Both the position numbers and the translations under genes were made by a program. Source: JAHEDH01 sp965364515 (GTDB lineage: Bacteria > Actinomycetota > Acidimicrobiia > Spongiisociales > ZC4RG35). Taken from it: 25,517 nucleotides of DNA. The DNA lies in the NCBI GenBank assembly GCA_965364515.1, contig CBDTXZ010000024.1:1-25517 (forward strand). The letters are read 5' to 3'. How positions within the stretch are numbered: the first letter of the stretch is position 1; every line of letters begins with the position of its first letter. The notes below the pieces were generated by a model. The model worked only from the letters and a program-made list of their open reading frames with translations, ran no database searches and had not been told where the DNA came from. Below, piece by piece: positions 8,421 to 16,327 of this stretch.

Positions 8421-8483
8421 CTGTCAGCCTTCAGCTATCAGCTGTCACGCGCCGACCGCCGACAGCCGACCGCCGACAGCACT
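8421..8483. repeat. Degenerate inverted heptad-repeat element, nuoK/nuoL gap
   Basis: Nine consecutive 7-mers can be read without a gap: CTGTCAG, CCTTCAG, CTATCAG, CTGTCAC, then GCGCCGA, CCGCCGA, CAGCCGA, CCGCCGA, CAGCACT. The second group read on the other strand gives CTGTCGG/CGGTCGG units, so both halves share a CTGTC(A/G)G heptad in opposite orientation and could form an imperfect hairpin in DNA or RNA. It fills most of the 133-bp gap between nuoK and nuoL inside the operon. Function unknown. Confidence 0.75.
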
Positions 8484-8516
8484 TCCATACGACGCCCGGC
8501 AGACCCGAGGTGCCCG

Positions 8517-10409
8517 GTGACCGACGTGATTTGGCTCGTCATCCTCTTGCCGCTCCTGGGAGCGTTGTTCCTGCACTTCTTCGGGCGGAGGCTCGGTGAG
8601 CCGCTCGCCGGGATCGTCGGAACGCTCGCTGCCGCGTCCTCGTTCGTCGTTGCGTTCATCGCTGCGTTGCCGTTCATCGTCGAGGAGGGCAACCACGGCA
8701 CGACCGTGATGCTGTGGGAATGGATGCCGGCGATCGGAGCGAACCTCGAGATCACATGGGACCCGCTGGCAGCGGTGATGGCGTTGATCATCACCGGCGT
8801 CGGCAGCCTGATTCACGTCTTCTCGGTCGGATACATGCATGGCGACGAGCGGTTCGCCCGGTTCTTCACCTATCTCAACCTGTTCCTCGCCTCGATGCTC
8901 ACCCTGGTCCTCGGCGGCAACTTCGCCATGGTGTTCCTGGGCTGGGAGCTGGTCGGGCTGTGTTCCTACCTGCTCATCTCGTTCTGGTACACGAAGCCCT
9001 CCGCCGCGGCCGCCGGCAAGAAGGCCTTCGTCGTCAACCGCATCGGCGACTTCGGGTTCATGGTCGGCCTGATGCTGGTGTTCACGAACTTCGGGACGCT
9101 GGCGTTCGACGGGATCTTCGAGCGGGTGCCGGAGATCCTCGACAACGGGACCGCCACCGCCATCGGCCTGCTGTTCCTGGTCGGCGCCGCAGGCAAGTCC
9201 GCCCAGATCCCGCTCTACGTCTGGCTCCCCGACGCCATGGAGGGCCCGACGCCTGTCTCCGCCTTGATCCACGCCGCCACGATGGTCACTGCCGGCGTGT
9301 ACCTCGTGGCTCGCTCGGCCCCGATCTTCGCTGCCGGCGACGCTGGCATCGTGGTGGCGGTCGTCGGTGCGCTCACCGCACTGTGGGCCGCCTCGATCGC
9401 AATCGCCCAGTCGGACATCAAGCGGGTGCTGGCCTACTCGACCGTCTCCCAGCTGGGCTACATGTTCATCGCAGTGGGCCTGGGCGGATACATCGCCGGC
9501 ATCTTCCACCTCATGACCCATGCCTTCTTCAAAGCACTGCTCTTCCTGGGATCCGGATCGGTCATCCACGGGATGCACGAGGAACAGGACATGAACAAGA
9601 TGGGGGGCCTGCTCAAGAAGATGCCGGTCACCGGGGTCACGATGGGGATCGCAACGCTGGCGATCGCAGGCATCCCGCCACTGGCCGGCTTCTGGTCCAA
9701 GGACGAGATCCTCGGGGTCGCCTTCGAGTACGGCGGGCTCGGGATCGTCCTGTGGGTGATCGGTCTGGTCACCGCGCTGATCACCGCTTTCTACATGACC
9801 CGGCAGTGGTTCATGGTCTTCACCGGAGAGCCCCGATGGGAGGAAGGCATCGAGCCGCACGAGTCGCCCCGCTCGATGACGGTGCCGCTCGTGGTCCTTG
9901 CCGTGCTGTCGGTCGGAGCCGGTTTCCTCAACACGCCGTTCCGGCTCACACTCGAGCACTTCCTCGAGCCCAGCTTCGAGTTGGTCAAGGTCGCACATCC
10001 GCCGGAGGGACTGGGAATGTTCGCCCTGCTCGCCGCTATCTCCGTTGGAGCGGGCCTCGCCGGGTTGGCGATGGCAGGGTTCGTCTACTCCCGTCCACGT
10101 GAGATCTGGGAGCGGTTCCAGCGCGGGTTCGGCGGGCTGTGGGAGGCATGGCAGGCGGCGTACCGCGTGGATGACCTGTACGGCGCAGCCATCGTCACCC
10201 CCGGTCGCAAACTCTCAGAGCGCATGGCGTTCAGTTTCGATGCCGGCGGCATCGATGGGTTCGTGAACGGGGTGGGCCGCACCGTGCGCGCGGTCGGCGC
10301 CCGGACTCGCATGCTCCAGACCGGCCTGGTTCGCAACTACGGCGTCGGCTTCGTCGCCGGCCTCCTCGCCGTCGTGATCTGGCTCGTGATCGCAGGAGGA
10401 GGCGTATGA
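8517..10409 (+). CDS. nuoL: NADH-quinone oxidoreductase subunit L (ND5)
   Basis: 630 aa; GTG start at 8517 with GAGG (8507-8510) as ribosome site. It is the distal antiporter-like proton pump of complex I, with a lateral helix near the C-terminus. Conserved stretches: GWELVGLCSYLLISFW (essential glutamate helix), KSAQIPLYVWLPDAMEGPTP and SALIHAATMVTAGVYLV, SDIKRVLAYSTVSQLGYM, and FFKALLFLGSGSVIH. The C-terminal part continues with helices and an amphipathic region (about 500-630), as expected for ND5. Heptad-repeat elements lie on both sides of the gene, before its start and after its stop. Confidence 0.97.
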   Translation: MTDVIWLVILLPLLGALFLHFFGRRLGEPLAGIVGTLAAASSFVVAFIAALPFIVEEGNHGTTVMLWEWMPAIGANLEITWDPLAAVMALIITGVGSLIHVFSVGYMHGDERFARFFTYLNLFLASMLTLVLGGNFAMVFLGWELVGLCSYLLISFWYTKPSAAAAGKKAFVVNRIGDFGFMVGLMLVFTNFGTLAFDGIFERVPEILDNGTATAIGLLFLVGAAGKSAQIPLYVWLPDAMEGPTPVSALIHAATMVTAGVYLVARSAPIFAAGDAGIVVAVVGALTALWAASIAIAQSDIKRVLAYSTVSQLGYMFIAVGLGGYIAGIFHLMTHAFFKALLFLGSGSVIHGMHEEQDMNKMGGLLKKMPVTGVTMGIATLAIAGIPPLAGFWSKDEILGVAFEYGGLGIVLWVIGLVTALITAFYMTRQWFMVFTGEPRWEEGIEPHESPRSMTVPLVVLAVLSVGAGFLNTPFRLTLEHFLEPSFELVKVAHPPEGLGMFALLAAISVGAGLAGLAMAGFVYSRPREIWERFQRGFGGLWEAWQAAYRVDDLYGAAIVTPGRKLSERMAFSFDAGGIDGFVNGVGRTVRAVGARTRMLQTGLVRNYGVGFVAGLLAVVIWLVIAGGGV

Positions 10410-10418
10410 GTATCGCTG

Positions 10419-10501
10419 CACGCCACACGTCACACGCCACACGCCTCACCCGCCGCCGCCCAGGAATGGCGTGGAGCGTGAAGCGTGAGGCGTGGAGCGC
10501 C
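10419..10501. repeat. Degenerate inverted heptad-repeat element, nuoL/nuoM gap
   Basis: The left arm is four 7-mers: CACGCCA, CACGTCA, CACGCCA, CACGCCT (10419-10446). The right arm is TGGCGTG, GAGCGTG, AAGCGTG, AGGCGTG (10467-10494), the same CACGCNN heptad on the other strand. The ten bases CACGCCTCAC at 10440-10449 pair perfectly with 10485-10494. The arms are only about 20 bp apart, so a hairpin is likely in RNA. The element sits in the 112-bp gap between nuoL and nuoM and shares its unit with the element downstream of moaA. Confidence 0.8.
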
Positions 10502-10521
10502 GCCGAGGAACGAGGCCGCTC

Positions 10522-12060
10522 ATGCTGACCGCGCTGATCCTGGTGCCGGTGGTGGCTGCGCTGATCGTGATGCTGCTGCCCTCGGAACGCAAGGAGCTCG
10601 CCCTGCCGGTCGGGTTCGCGTTGTCGTTCGTCCCGCTGGCCATCGCCGGCTACCTGTTCTTCGACTTCGAGACCGGGGTCGCCGGGTATCAGTTCACCCA
10701 ACGAGCCGTGTGGTACGAACCGTGGGGCATCTCGTGGAACCTCGGCATCGACGGGATCTCACTCGGTCTGGTCGCCCTCTCGGTGATCTTGATCCCGATC
10801 GCCCTGGCTGCATCGACCTCGATCACCGATCGAACCAAGGAATTCGTCGTCTTCACCCTCCTCCTCGAGGCCGGCCTGATCGGGTCCTTCCTCGCAATCG
10901 ATCTCTTCCTGTTCTTCGTGTTCTTCGAGGCGGTCCTCGTGCCCATGTATTTCATCATCGGGATCTGGGGCTCTGAGCGCAGGATCTATGCGGCCCTGAA
11001 GTTCTTCATCTTCACCGCGTTCGGGTCGGCCTTCCTGCTGGCTTCGATCGTGGCGCTCTCGGTGCTGCACAACCAGCAGTTCGGGGTTCCCTCGTTCGAC
11101 CTGGTCGATCTCATGAACCTCGACCTGTCTCTCAACCAATCCAGGTGGCTGTTCGCCGGGTTCGGGATCGCCTTCGCCATCAAGGTGCCGGTCTTCCCGC
11201 TCCACACCTGGCTGCCCGACGCCCACGTCCAGGCGCCGACCGCGGGCTCGGTCCTGCTGGCAGGTGTCATGCTGAAGCTCGGGACGTACGGGCTGCTCCG
11301 CTTCAACCTGAACCTGTTCCCCCAGGCCGCCGTGGACGCCGTTCCGATCATCGCCGCCCTCGCAGTCATCGGCATCATCTACGGAGCCGTGGTCGCGATC
11401 GTTCAGCCGGATCTCAAGAAGCTGGTCGCCTATTCGTCGGTCAGCCACCTCGGGTTCATCGTGCTCGGCACCGCAGCGCTCACCTCCGCCGGCTTCCAGG
11501 GAGCCGTGATCCAGAACGTCAATCACGGACTGACGACCGGCGCGCTCTTCCTCCTGGTGGGAATGATCTACGAACGGCGCCACACGAAGAAGATCGAGGA
11601 CTTCGGTGGACTCGCCAAGGTGATGCCGATCTTCGCAGGGTTGTTCCTCTTCACGGCCTTCGCCTCGATCGGACTGCCCGGGCTCAACGGCTTCGTCGGG
11701 GAGTTCCTCGTGCTGATCGGCAGCTTCCCCACGATCCCGGTGTTCGCCGCAGTCGCAGCGTTCGGGGTGATCCTCGCTGCGATCTACCTGCTCTGGGCGT
11801 ATGAACGGGTCTTCACGGGCGTGCCCGACAAACCCGAGAACCAGAAGCTGACCGACCTGAACGCCAGGGAGATCGGCTTGATGGTTCCGCTGGTCGTTCT
11901 GATGATCGTGCTCGGCCTGTATCCGAAGATCCTCCTCGATCGCACCGCCGCTTCGACCGAGGCGTTGTTGGATCGTGTCGAGCAGGCATCGACGTACGAA
12001 GTCCCCGAGCCCGGCCGGCTTGCCGACGTGTTCGCAAGTATCCCGGAAGGTGACGAATGA
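10522..12060 (+). CDS. nuoM: NADH-quinone oxidoreductase subunit M (ND4)
   Basis: 512 aa. I place the start at the ATG at 10522, preceded by CGAGG (10511-10515), because the frame upstream of it is repeat sequence. NuoM is an antiporter-like proton pump in the membrane arm. Recognisable segments: LFFVFFEAVLVPMYFIIGIWG (essential glutamate helix), AIKVPVFPLHTWLPDAHVQA and PTAGSVLLAGVMLKLGTYG, PDLKKLVAYSSVSHLGFI, and LFLFTAFASIGLPGLNGFVGE. About fourteen helices fit the family. The stop overlaps the nuoN start (ATGA). Confidence 0.97.
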   Translation: MLTALILVPVVAALIVMLLPSERKELALPVGFALSFVPLAIAGYLFFDFETGVAGYQFTQRAVWYEPWGISWNLGIDGISLGLVALSVILIPIALAASTSITDRTKEFVVFTLLLEAGLIGSFLAIDLFLFFVFFEAVLVPMYFIIGIWGSERRIYAALKFFIFTAFGSAFLLASIVALSVLHNQQFGVPSFDLVDLMNLDLSLNQSRWLFAGFGIAFAIKVPVFPLHTWLPDAHVQAPTAGSVLLAGVMLKLGTYGLLRFNLNLFPQAAVDAVPIIAALAVIGIIYGAVVAIVQPDLKKLVAYSSVSHLGFIVLGTAALTSAGFQGAVIQNVNHGLTTGALFLLVGMIYERRHTKKIEDFGGLAKVMPIFAGLFLFTAFASIGLPGLNGFVGEFLVLIGSFPTIPVFAAVAAFGVILAAIYLLWAYERVFTGVPDKPENQKLTDLNAREIGLMVPLVVLMIVLGLYPKILLDRTAASTEALLDRVEQASTYEVPEPGRLADVFASIPEGDE

Positions 12061-13559
12061 CGTTCGCTCAGGTGCTCGTACCTCCTTCTGTCGGTTGGGT
12101 GGCAATTGCGCCCGAGATCATCCTCGGCGTGGGGGCTGCGCTCGTGCTGCTCTTCGACGTGCAGTTCAAGCCCAAGAAGTCACAGCTTGCGCTTCTGACC
12201 GGGGCGTTGCTGGCAGCGGCATTCGCCTTCACGATCGTCCAGTACGACCGGGTTCAGTCTTTCAACCAAGCCACGTCGGATCAGGTCTCGGGTCTGGTCG
12301 CTCAGGCTTTCCCCTTCGATGCGATGATCGTCCTCGACGCCAACGCGGTGTTCGGACGCTTTGCGATGCTGCTGGTCGCCGGGCTCGGACTGGCCGCCGG
12401 CTGGCGACTGTTCGAGCGGCTCGGCGCCCGGGCCGCCGAGGGTCTGGCCCTCGTGTTGCTGTCCGCAGCCGGCTTCATGTTCATGGCGTCATCGACCCAT
12501 CTGATGATGATCTTCCTGGGCCTCGAGGTCGGATCGATCTCCCTCTACGTCCTCGCCGGGATCACACGAGGTCATGCCAAGGCGGACGAGGCAGCCATCA
12601 AGTACTTCCTGTTGGGCTCGGTGGCCTCGGCGGTCTTCATCTACGGAGTCGCGCTCACCTATGCGGGTTCCGGCTCGATGAACCTCCTCGAGATCCAGGG
12701 GATCCTGGACCAGAACGTCTTCACGAGGCCGGCCGTCCTGCTGATCGGGATTGCGCTGATGGTGGTCGGGATGGGGTTCAAGGTGTCGGCGGCACCGTTC
12801 CACTCCTGGGCTCCGGACGTCTACCAGGGCGCGCCTGGAGGCATCGTCGGCTACATGGCTGCCGCCGCGAAGATCGGCGGGTTCGCCGCACTCATCAGGA
12901 TTCTGTTCACCGCCTTCCCTGATTTCGCAGGGACGTGGGGCCCCTTGGTCGCAGCGATCGCCGCGCTCTCGATGCTGCTCGGCTCGACCGTTGCACTCGT
13001 GCAGGAGGACATCAGGCGAATGCTGGCGTATTCCGGTGTCGCCCATGCGGGATTCATTCTCACCGGCGTCGTGGCGGGCGGCTCCGGCACCGGGGAGATC
13101 TGGTTCTATCTCGGCGTGTACACCGTGCAGCTGGTCGGCGCATTCGGCGTCGTTGCGACCGTGACGGGTGCTACGACCTCGGGCGCCTCGATCGATGCGT
13201 TCCGAGGTCTCGCCAAGCGCGTTCCCTTCCTGGCTGCGACCTTCAGCGTTCTCCTGTTGGGCATGTCCGGCCTCCCGCTCACCTCGGGTTTCGTCGCGAA
13301 GTTCGGGGTGTTCACCGAGGCGTGGCAGGCCGGCTACCAGTGGCTCGTGATCGTTGCCGTACTGGCCTCGGTCATCGCGTTCTTCTTCTACCTCCGTGTG
13401 ATCGTTGCGATGTACATGGAGGAGCCCATGGACGAGGCGATCGCTGCGCCGAGCCTGTCGGTTCGGACCTCCCTGGCCTTGACCGTCGCAATCACCATCT
13501 TGTTCGGCATCCTGCCCGGTCCGCTGCTCTCCCTGGCCGGAGAGGCATCGCCGCTCTGA
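12057..13559 (+). CDS. nuoN: NADH-quinone oxidoreductase subunit N (ND2)
   Basis: 500 aa; the ATG overlaps the nuoM stop by 4 nt. It is the third antiporter-like proton-pumping subunit. Hallmarks: LMMIFLGLEVGSISLYVLAG (glutamate helix), KADEAAIKYFLLGSVASA, GMGFKVSAAPFHSWAPDVYQ, VALVQEDIRRMLAYSGVAHAGF, and MSGLPLTSGFVAKFGVF. Length and helix count are normal. It ends the complex I cluster; the next gene begins 11 bp after the stop and may be cotranscribed. Confidence 0.97.
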   Translation: MTFAQVLVPPSVGWVAIAPEIILGVGAALVLLFDVQFKPKKSQLALLTGALLAAAFAFTIVQYDRVQSFNQATSDQVSGLVAQAFPFDAMIVLDANAVFGRFAMLLVAGLGLAAGWRLFERLGARAAEGLALVLLSAAGFMFMASSTHLMMIFLGLEVGSISLYVLAGITRGHAKADEAAIKYFLLGSVASAVFIYGVALTYAGSGSMNLLEIQGILDQNVFTRPAVLLIGIALMVVGMGFKVSAAPFHSWAPDVYQGAPGGIVGYMAAAAKIGGFAALIRILFTAFPDFAGTWGPLVAAIAALSMLLGSTVALVQEDIRRMLAYSGVAHAGFILTGVVAGGSGTGEIWFYLGVYTVQLVGAFGVVATVTGATTSGASIDAFRGLAKRVPFLAATFSVLLLGMSGLPLTSGFVAKFGVFTEAWQAGYQWLVIVAVLASVIAFFFYLRVIVAMYMEEPMDEAIAAPSLSVRTSLALTVAITILFGILPGPLLSLAGEASPL

Positions 13560-13570
13560 GCGGAGGCGGC

Positions 13571-14740
13571 ATGTCGCGCCTCGCTGTCCTCGTGTCGGCC
13601 GCTGCCGCCATCTGTCTGTTGGTGTCCGGACCGCTTCCTGCCGCTGCCGAGCGAATCCAGTCGAATGTCGTCCTCGTCCGCGAGGGGCAGACCATCTCCG
13701 AGGATCTCTACGCCGCCGGCGACGTGATCGTGGTCTCCGGGCTCATCGAGGGTGATCTGGTGGCGGTGGCGTACACCGAGATCCGCATCGAAGGCGAGGT
13801 GAGAGGCTCGGTGTTCGCTCTCGCTTCGAGAGTGGTGATCGACGGCGCGGTTGGGGGGTCGGTCCGGGTAGCTGCACCCGACGTGGAGATCAACGGCACT
13901 GTGGGTGACGACGTCTTCGTCGGGGCCATCGACGTCATGATCGGATCGGAGGCAGAGATCGGGCGTGACGCCCTCGTGTGGGGCAACGACGCCTCGCTGT
14001 CCGGCCGTGTCGGACGGAACATCGAAGGTCAGTTCCGCCACGGGACGGTTGCGGCGACGGTGGACGGAGACGTGGACATCACCGTTTCGAACCTGTCGGT
14101 GGCTCCGACGGCGGAGATCGCCGGTGATCTCGTCTACGTCGGTGACGAAGGGGCGACGATCTCGGACGATGCCGAGATCGGAGGGTCTGTCATCGCCAAG
14201 TCCCAGCTCCCGCCCAACGTGCGGATCAGAGCGCTGAGGTTGCTCGTCAGAGTTCTCGCCGGACTGGGGGCCGTGGCACTCGGGTTGGCGCTGATCTGGT
14301 CGATGCCGGATCGCAGCATGCGGGCCGCCCGCGGTGTGTTCGATCGCCCGCTGGTGGCCCTGGCATGGGGACTCGGGCTTGCCTCGATCCCTGTTGCGAT
14401 GGCGTTGATCGTCGGACTGTTCGTCTCGCTCAGTCCGGCATCGACCGGCCTGCCGCTGCTGCTGGTCTTCGCTCCACTCGTCATCGGGGCGTTTGCGCTG
14501 CTCACCATGGGGCTGCTTTCGGCTCCGGTACCGATCGGCGCGGCGATCGGCAGAAGGATCGGCCCGGCGCGTTCGATCTATGCGTGGTTCGTGATGGGGG
14601 CGACCGTCCTGGCCGCTGCGTCACTTCTGCCAGTGCTCGGGCCCGTCATCCTGGCCGTGGGATCCCTGCTCGGTCTGGGTGGCTGGTTCGTGGATCCGGT
14701 CTCCCCGGACACGGAGCAGGTCTCAGGCGTCGGTGGGTGA
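13571..14740 (+). CDS. Exported beta-solenoid (bactofilin-like) protein with C-terminal membrane domain
   Basis: 389 aa; ATG 11 bp after nuoN, preceded by GGAGGCGGC. Residues 1-27 form a signal peptide ending in PAAA. Residues ~30-220 show short repeated hydrophobic strands separated by glycines (VVSGLIEGDLVAVAY, IEGEVRGSVFALAS, IDGAVGGSVRVAA, INGTVGDDVFVGA), the pattern of a right-handed beta-solenoid as in bactofilin/polymer-forming cytoskeletal proteins. About five hydrophobic helices follow from residue ~225. Unlike classical cytoplasmic bactofilins, the solenoid should lie outside the membrane. The role is unknown; a scaffold or envelope function is only a guess. Position suggests readthrough from nuo. 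Its 3' end overlaps the convergent thioredoxin gene by 18 bp. Confidence 0.8.
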   Translation: MSRLAVLVSAAAAICLLVSGPLPAAAERIQSNVVLVREGQTISEDLYAAGDVIVVSGLIEGDLVAVAYTEIRIEGEVRGSVFALASRVVIDGAVGGSVRVAAPDVEINGTVGDDVFVGAIDVMIGSEAEIGRDALVWGNDASLSGRVGRNIEGQFRHGTVAATVDGDVDITVSNLSVAPTAEIAGDLVYVGDEGATISDDAEIGGSVIAKSQLPPNVRIRALRLLVRVLAGLGAVALGLALIWSMPDRSMRAARGVFDRPLVALAWGLGLASIPVAMALIVGLFVSLSPASTGLPLLLVFAPLVIGAFALLTMGLLSAPVPIGAAIGRRIGPARSIYAWFVMGATVLAAASLLPVLGPVILAVGSLLGLGGWFVDPVSPDTEQVSGVGG

Positions 14741-15100
14741 GGCACCTGCGCTGATGAGCGACCTGGTCAGGACGTCCTTCTTGACGAGTCCCGACGCTCG
14801 CCAGCGCTGAGTCAGTTTCTGGGCCTCGGGTTTCTTCGTCAACAGGACGAACGTGGGGGTGGACCGCACCTTGAACGTGTCGAGCGCCTCGGGAACGTTC
14901 CGGACGTTCGCCTTGACGACGATGGCGCTCTCTTTGAACTCTTCGGCCAGTTCGTTGACGATCCCGTCCATCACTTGGCAGGGCTGGCACCCGTATTGGA
15001 AGAAGTCGACCAGCACCGGCTTGCCGCTGTCGAGCAGCTCCTCGAGGTGCTGATACGACTCGAGGGAAACGGGTTTCGGTCGTTTCTTGAACAGTGCCAT
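14723..15100 (-). CDS. Thioredoxin-family protein (cytoplasmic, GCQPC active site)
   Basis: 125 aa; ATG at 15100. One thioredoxin fold: LVDFFQYGCQPCQVMDGIV contains the redox CxxC (CQPC in place of the usual CGPC), and RSTPTFVLL carries the cis-proline. No signal peptide or membrane helix, so it should act in the cytoplasm as a dithiol reductant or exchange protein. The N-terminus is basic (FKKRPKP). The substrate is unknown. It is transcribed away from moaA, with a possible -10 TACGTT at 15144-15139 (minus strand) and a GTGAG weak ribosome site. It overlaps the beta-solenoid gene tail-to-tail. Confidence 0.88.
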   Translation of the reverse strand: MALFKKRPKPVSLESYQHLEELLDSGKPVLVDFFQYGCQPCQVMDGIVNELAEEFKESAIVVKANVRNVPEALDTFKVRSTPTFVLLTKKPEAQKLTQRWRASGLVKKDVLTRSLISAGASPTDA

Positions 15101-15255
15101 GGTCTCACTTCTGGTCTGGTTGGGTGATTCGACTGTTCAACGTACCGCGCAGCAGGGTTCATTCCCACTCGCGCAGGAGCACACCTCGACTCGCCCCACT
15201 CCGCCCGGACGGCACGCAGCCTGTCGGTGCTCGAAGCGAAGCGCCGAAACCCGGG

Positions 15256-15267
15256 TAGCCTCACCCC
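15256..15267 (+). promoter_or_regulatory. moaA -10 box, probable leaderless start
   Basis: TAGCCT at 15256-15261 lies 6 nt before the moaA ATG, with no Shine-Dalgarno sequence between. This spacing places the transcription start at the start codon. I see no good -35 hexamer. No molybdenum-cofactor-riboswitch-like leader can fit in this arrangement. Confidence 0.45.
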
Positions 15268-16278
15268 ATGGCAGGCGTCACGGACACGATGGGACGACCG
15301 GTACGCGATCTGCGTATCTCGGTCACCGACCGATGCAACTTCCGCTGCACGTACTGCATGCCGAAGGAGATATTCGGCAAGGACTACGAGTTCCTCGCCA
15401 GGGACCAGCTGCTGTCGTTCGAAGAGATCACTCGAATCGCCGCAGTCTTCGCCTCCGAGGGCGTCACCAAGATCCGTCTCACCGGCGGCGAGCCGCTGTT
15501 GAGAAGAGGGATCGAAGATCTGATCGGCATGCTGACCGAAGTCGAGGGAATCGATGATCTGACCCTCACCACCAACGGCTCGCTGCTCGAACGGAAGGCT
15601 CGCGCGCTGGCGGAGGCCGGTCTGAACCGGGTGACCGTGAGCCTCGACTCCATGGATGACACCGTGTTCATGGCAATGAACGACGTTGGCTTCCCGGTGG
15701 ACGCCGTGCTCGACGGGATCGAAGCCGCCGCCACCGCCGGACTCACGCCCGTGAAGGTGAACATGGTCGTCAAGCGGGGTGTCAACGAGGATTCGATCGT
15801 CGAGGTCGCCGAGCACTTCAGGGGCACCGGTCACATTCCTCGATTCATCGAGTTCATGGACGTCGGCACGACCAACGGCTGGAACATGGCGTCTGTGGTG
15901 CCCTCCTCGGAGGTCGTCGAGCGAATCCACGAGAAGTTCCCGCTCGAGCCCGCCGACCCCAACTATCTGGGCGAGGTTGCGAACCGCTGGCGGTACGTCG
16001 ATGGCGAAGGTGAGATCGGAGTGATCTCCTCGGTCACCCAGCCCTTCTGTTCGGACTGCACCCGGGTCCGTCTCTCGGCTGAAGGTCGGCTCTACACCTG
16101 TCTGTTCGCGGTCGCCGGCACCGACCTTCGGGCCGCCCTCCGCAACGGCGCCGACGACGCCGAGCTGCATTCCATCATCACCGATGTCTGGTCGGGCCGA
16201 GCCGACCGGTACTCCGAGGTCCGCTCCGACGCCACCAGGCGCCGCCCCAAGATCGAGATGTCCTACATCGGCGGGTAG
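15268..16278 (+). CDS. moaA: GTP 3',8-cyclase (molybdenum cofactor biosynthesis protein A)
   Basis: 336 aa radical-SAM enzyme converting GTP to 3',8-cyclo-GTP with MoaC downstream in the pathway, the first step of molybdopterin synthesis. The N-terminal SAM cluster motif is CNFRCTYC (C23, C27, C30) followed by MP. LTGGEPLLRR is the SAM-binding GGE region, and LTTNGSLL and VSLDSM follow. The C-terminal second [4Fe-4S] cluster that binds GTP is seen in PFCSDCTRVRLSAEGRLYTC. The protein ends in the conserved Gly-Gly (SYIGG). Length is typical. The start at 15268 sits directly behind a -10-like TAGCCT. mobA lies 1.5 kb away, but moaC, moaD and moaE are not here. Confidence 0.96.
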   Translation: MAGVTDTMGRPVRDLRISVTDRCNFRCTYCMPKEIFGKDYEFLARDQLLSFEEITRIAAVFASEGVTKIRLTGGEPLLRRGIEDLIGMLTEVEGIDDLTLTTNGSLLERKARALAEAGLNRVTVSLDSMDDTVFMAMNDVGFPVDAVLDGIEAAATAGLTPVKVNMVVKRGVNEDSIVEVAEHFRGTGHIPRFIEFMDVGTTNGWNMASVVPSSEVVERIHEKFPLEPADPNYLGEVANRWRYVDGEGEIGVISSVTQPFCSDCTRVRLSAEGRLYTCLFAVAGTDLRAALRNGADDAELHSIITDVWSGRADRYSEVRSDATRRRPKIEMSYIGG

Positions 16279-16299
16279 CTCGCTCGCTGCAGAGCGCAA

Positions 16300-16327
16300 C
16301 ACGCACCACGCCTCACGCTCCACGCCT
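16300..16327 (+). repeat. Left arm of inverted heptad-repeat element downstream of moaA
   Basis: Four adjacent 7-mers: CACGCAC, CACGCCT, CACGCTC, CACGCCT, beginning 21 bp after the moaA stop. They are the same CACGCNN unit as in the nuoL/nuoM gap. The matching arm on the other strand is at 16595-16629, about 267 bp away. Confidence 0.75.

Noticed and set aside
8421..8483. CRISPR-like array at the heptad repeats
   Set aside because: Units are only 7 bp, contiguous without spacers, and no cas gene is present.
8445..9998. 517-codon open frame on the minus strand opposite nuoL
   Set aside because: Translation is dominated by Asp, Glu, His, Gln and Arg, the typical antisense shadow of hydrophobic membrane codons. 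It also reads through the heptad repeat.
10759..12105. 448-codon open frame on the minus strand opposite nuoM
   Set aside because: Same antisense composition (charged, low hydrophobicity), no ribosome site, no domain; nuoM on the plus strand is certain.
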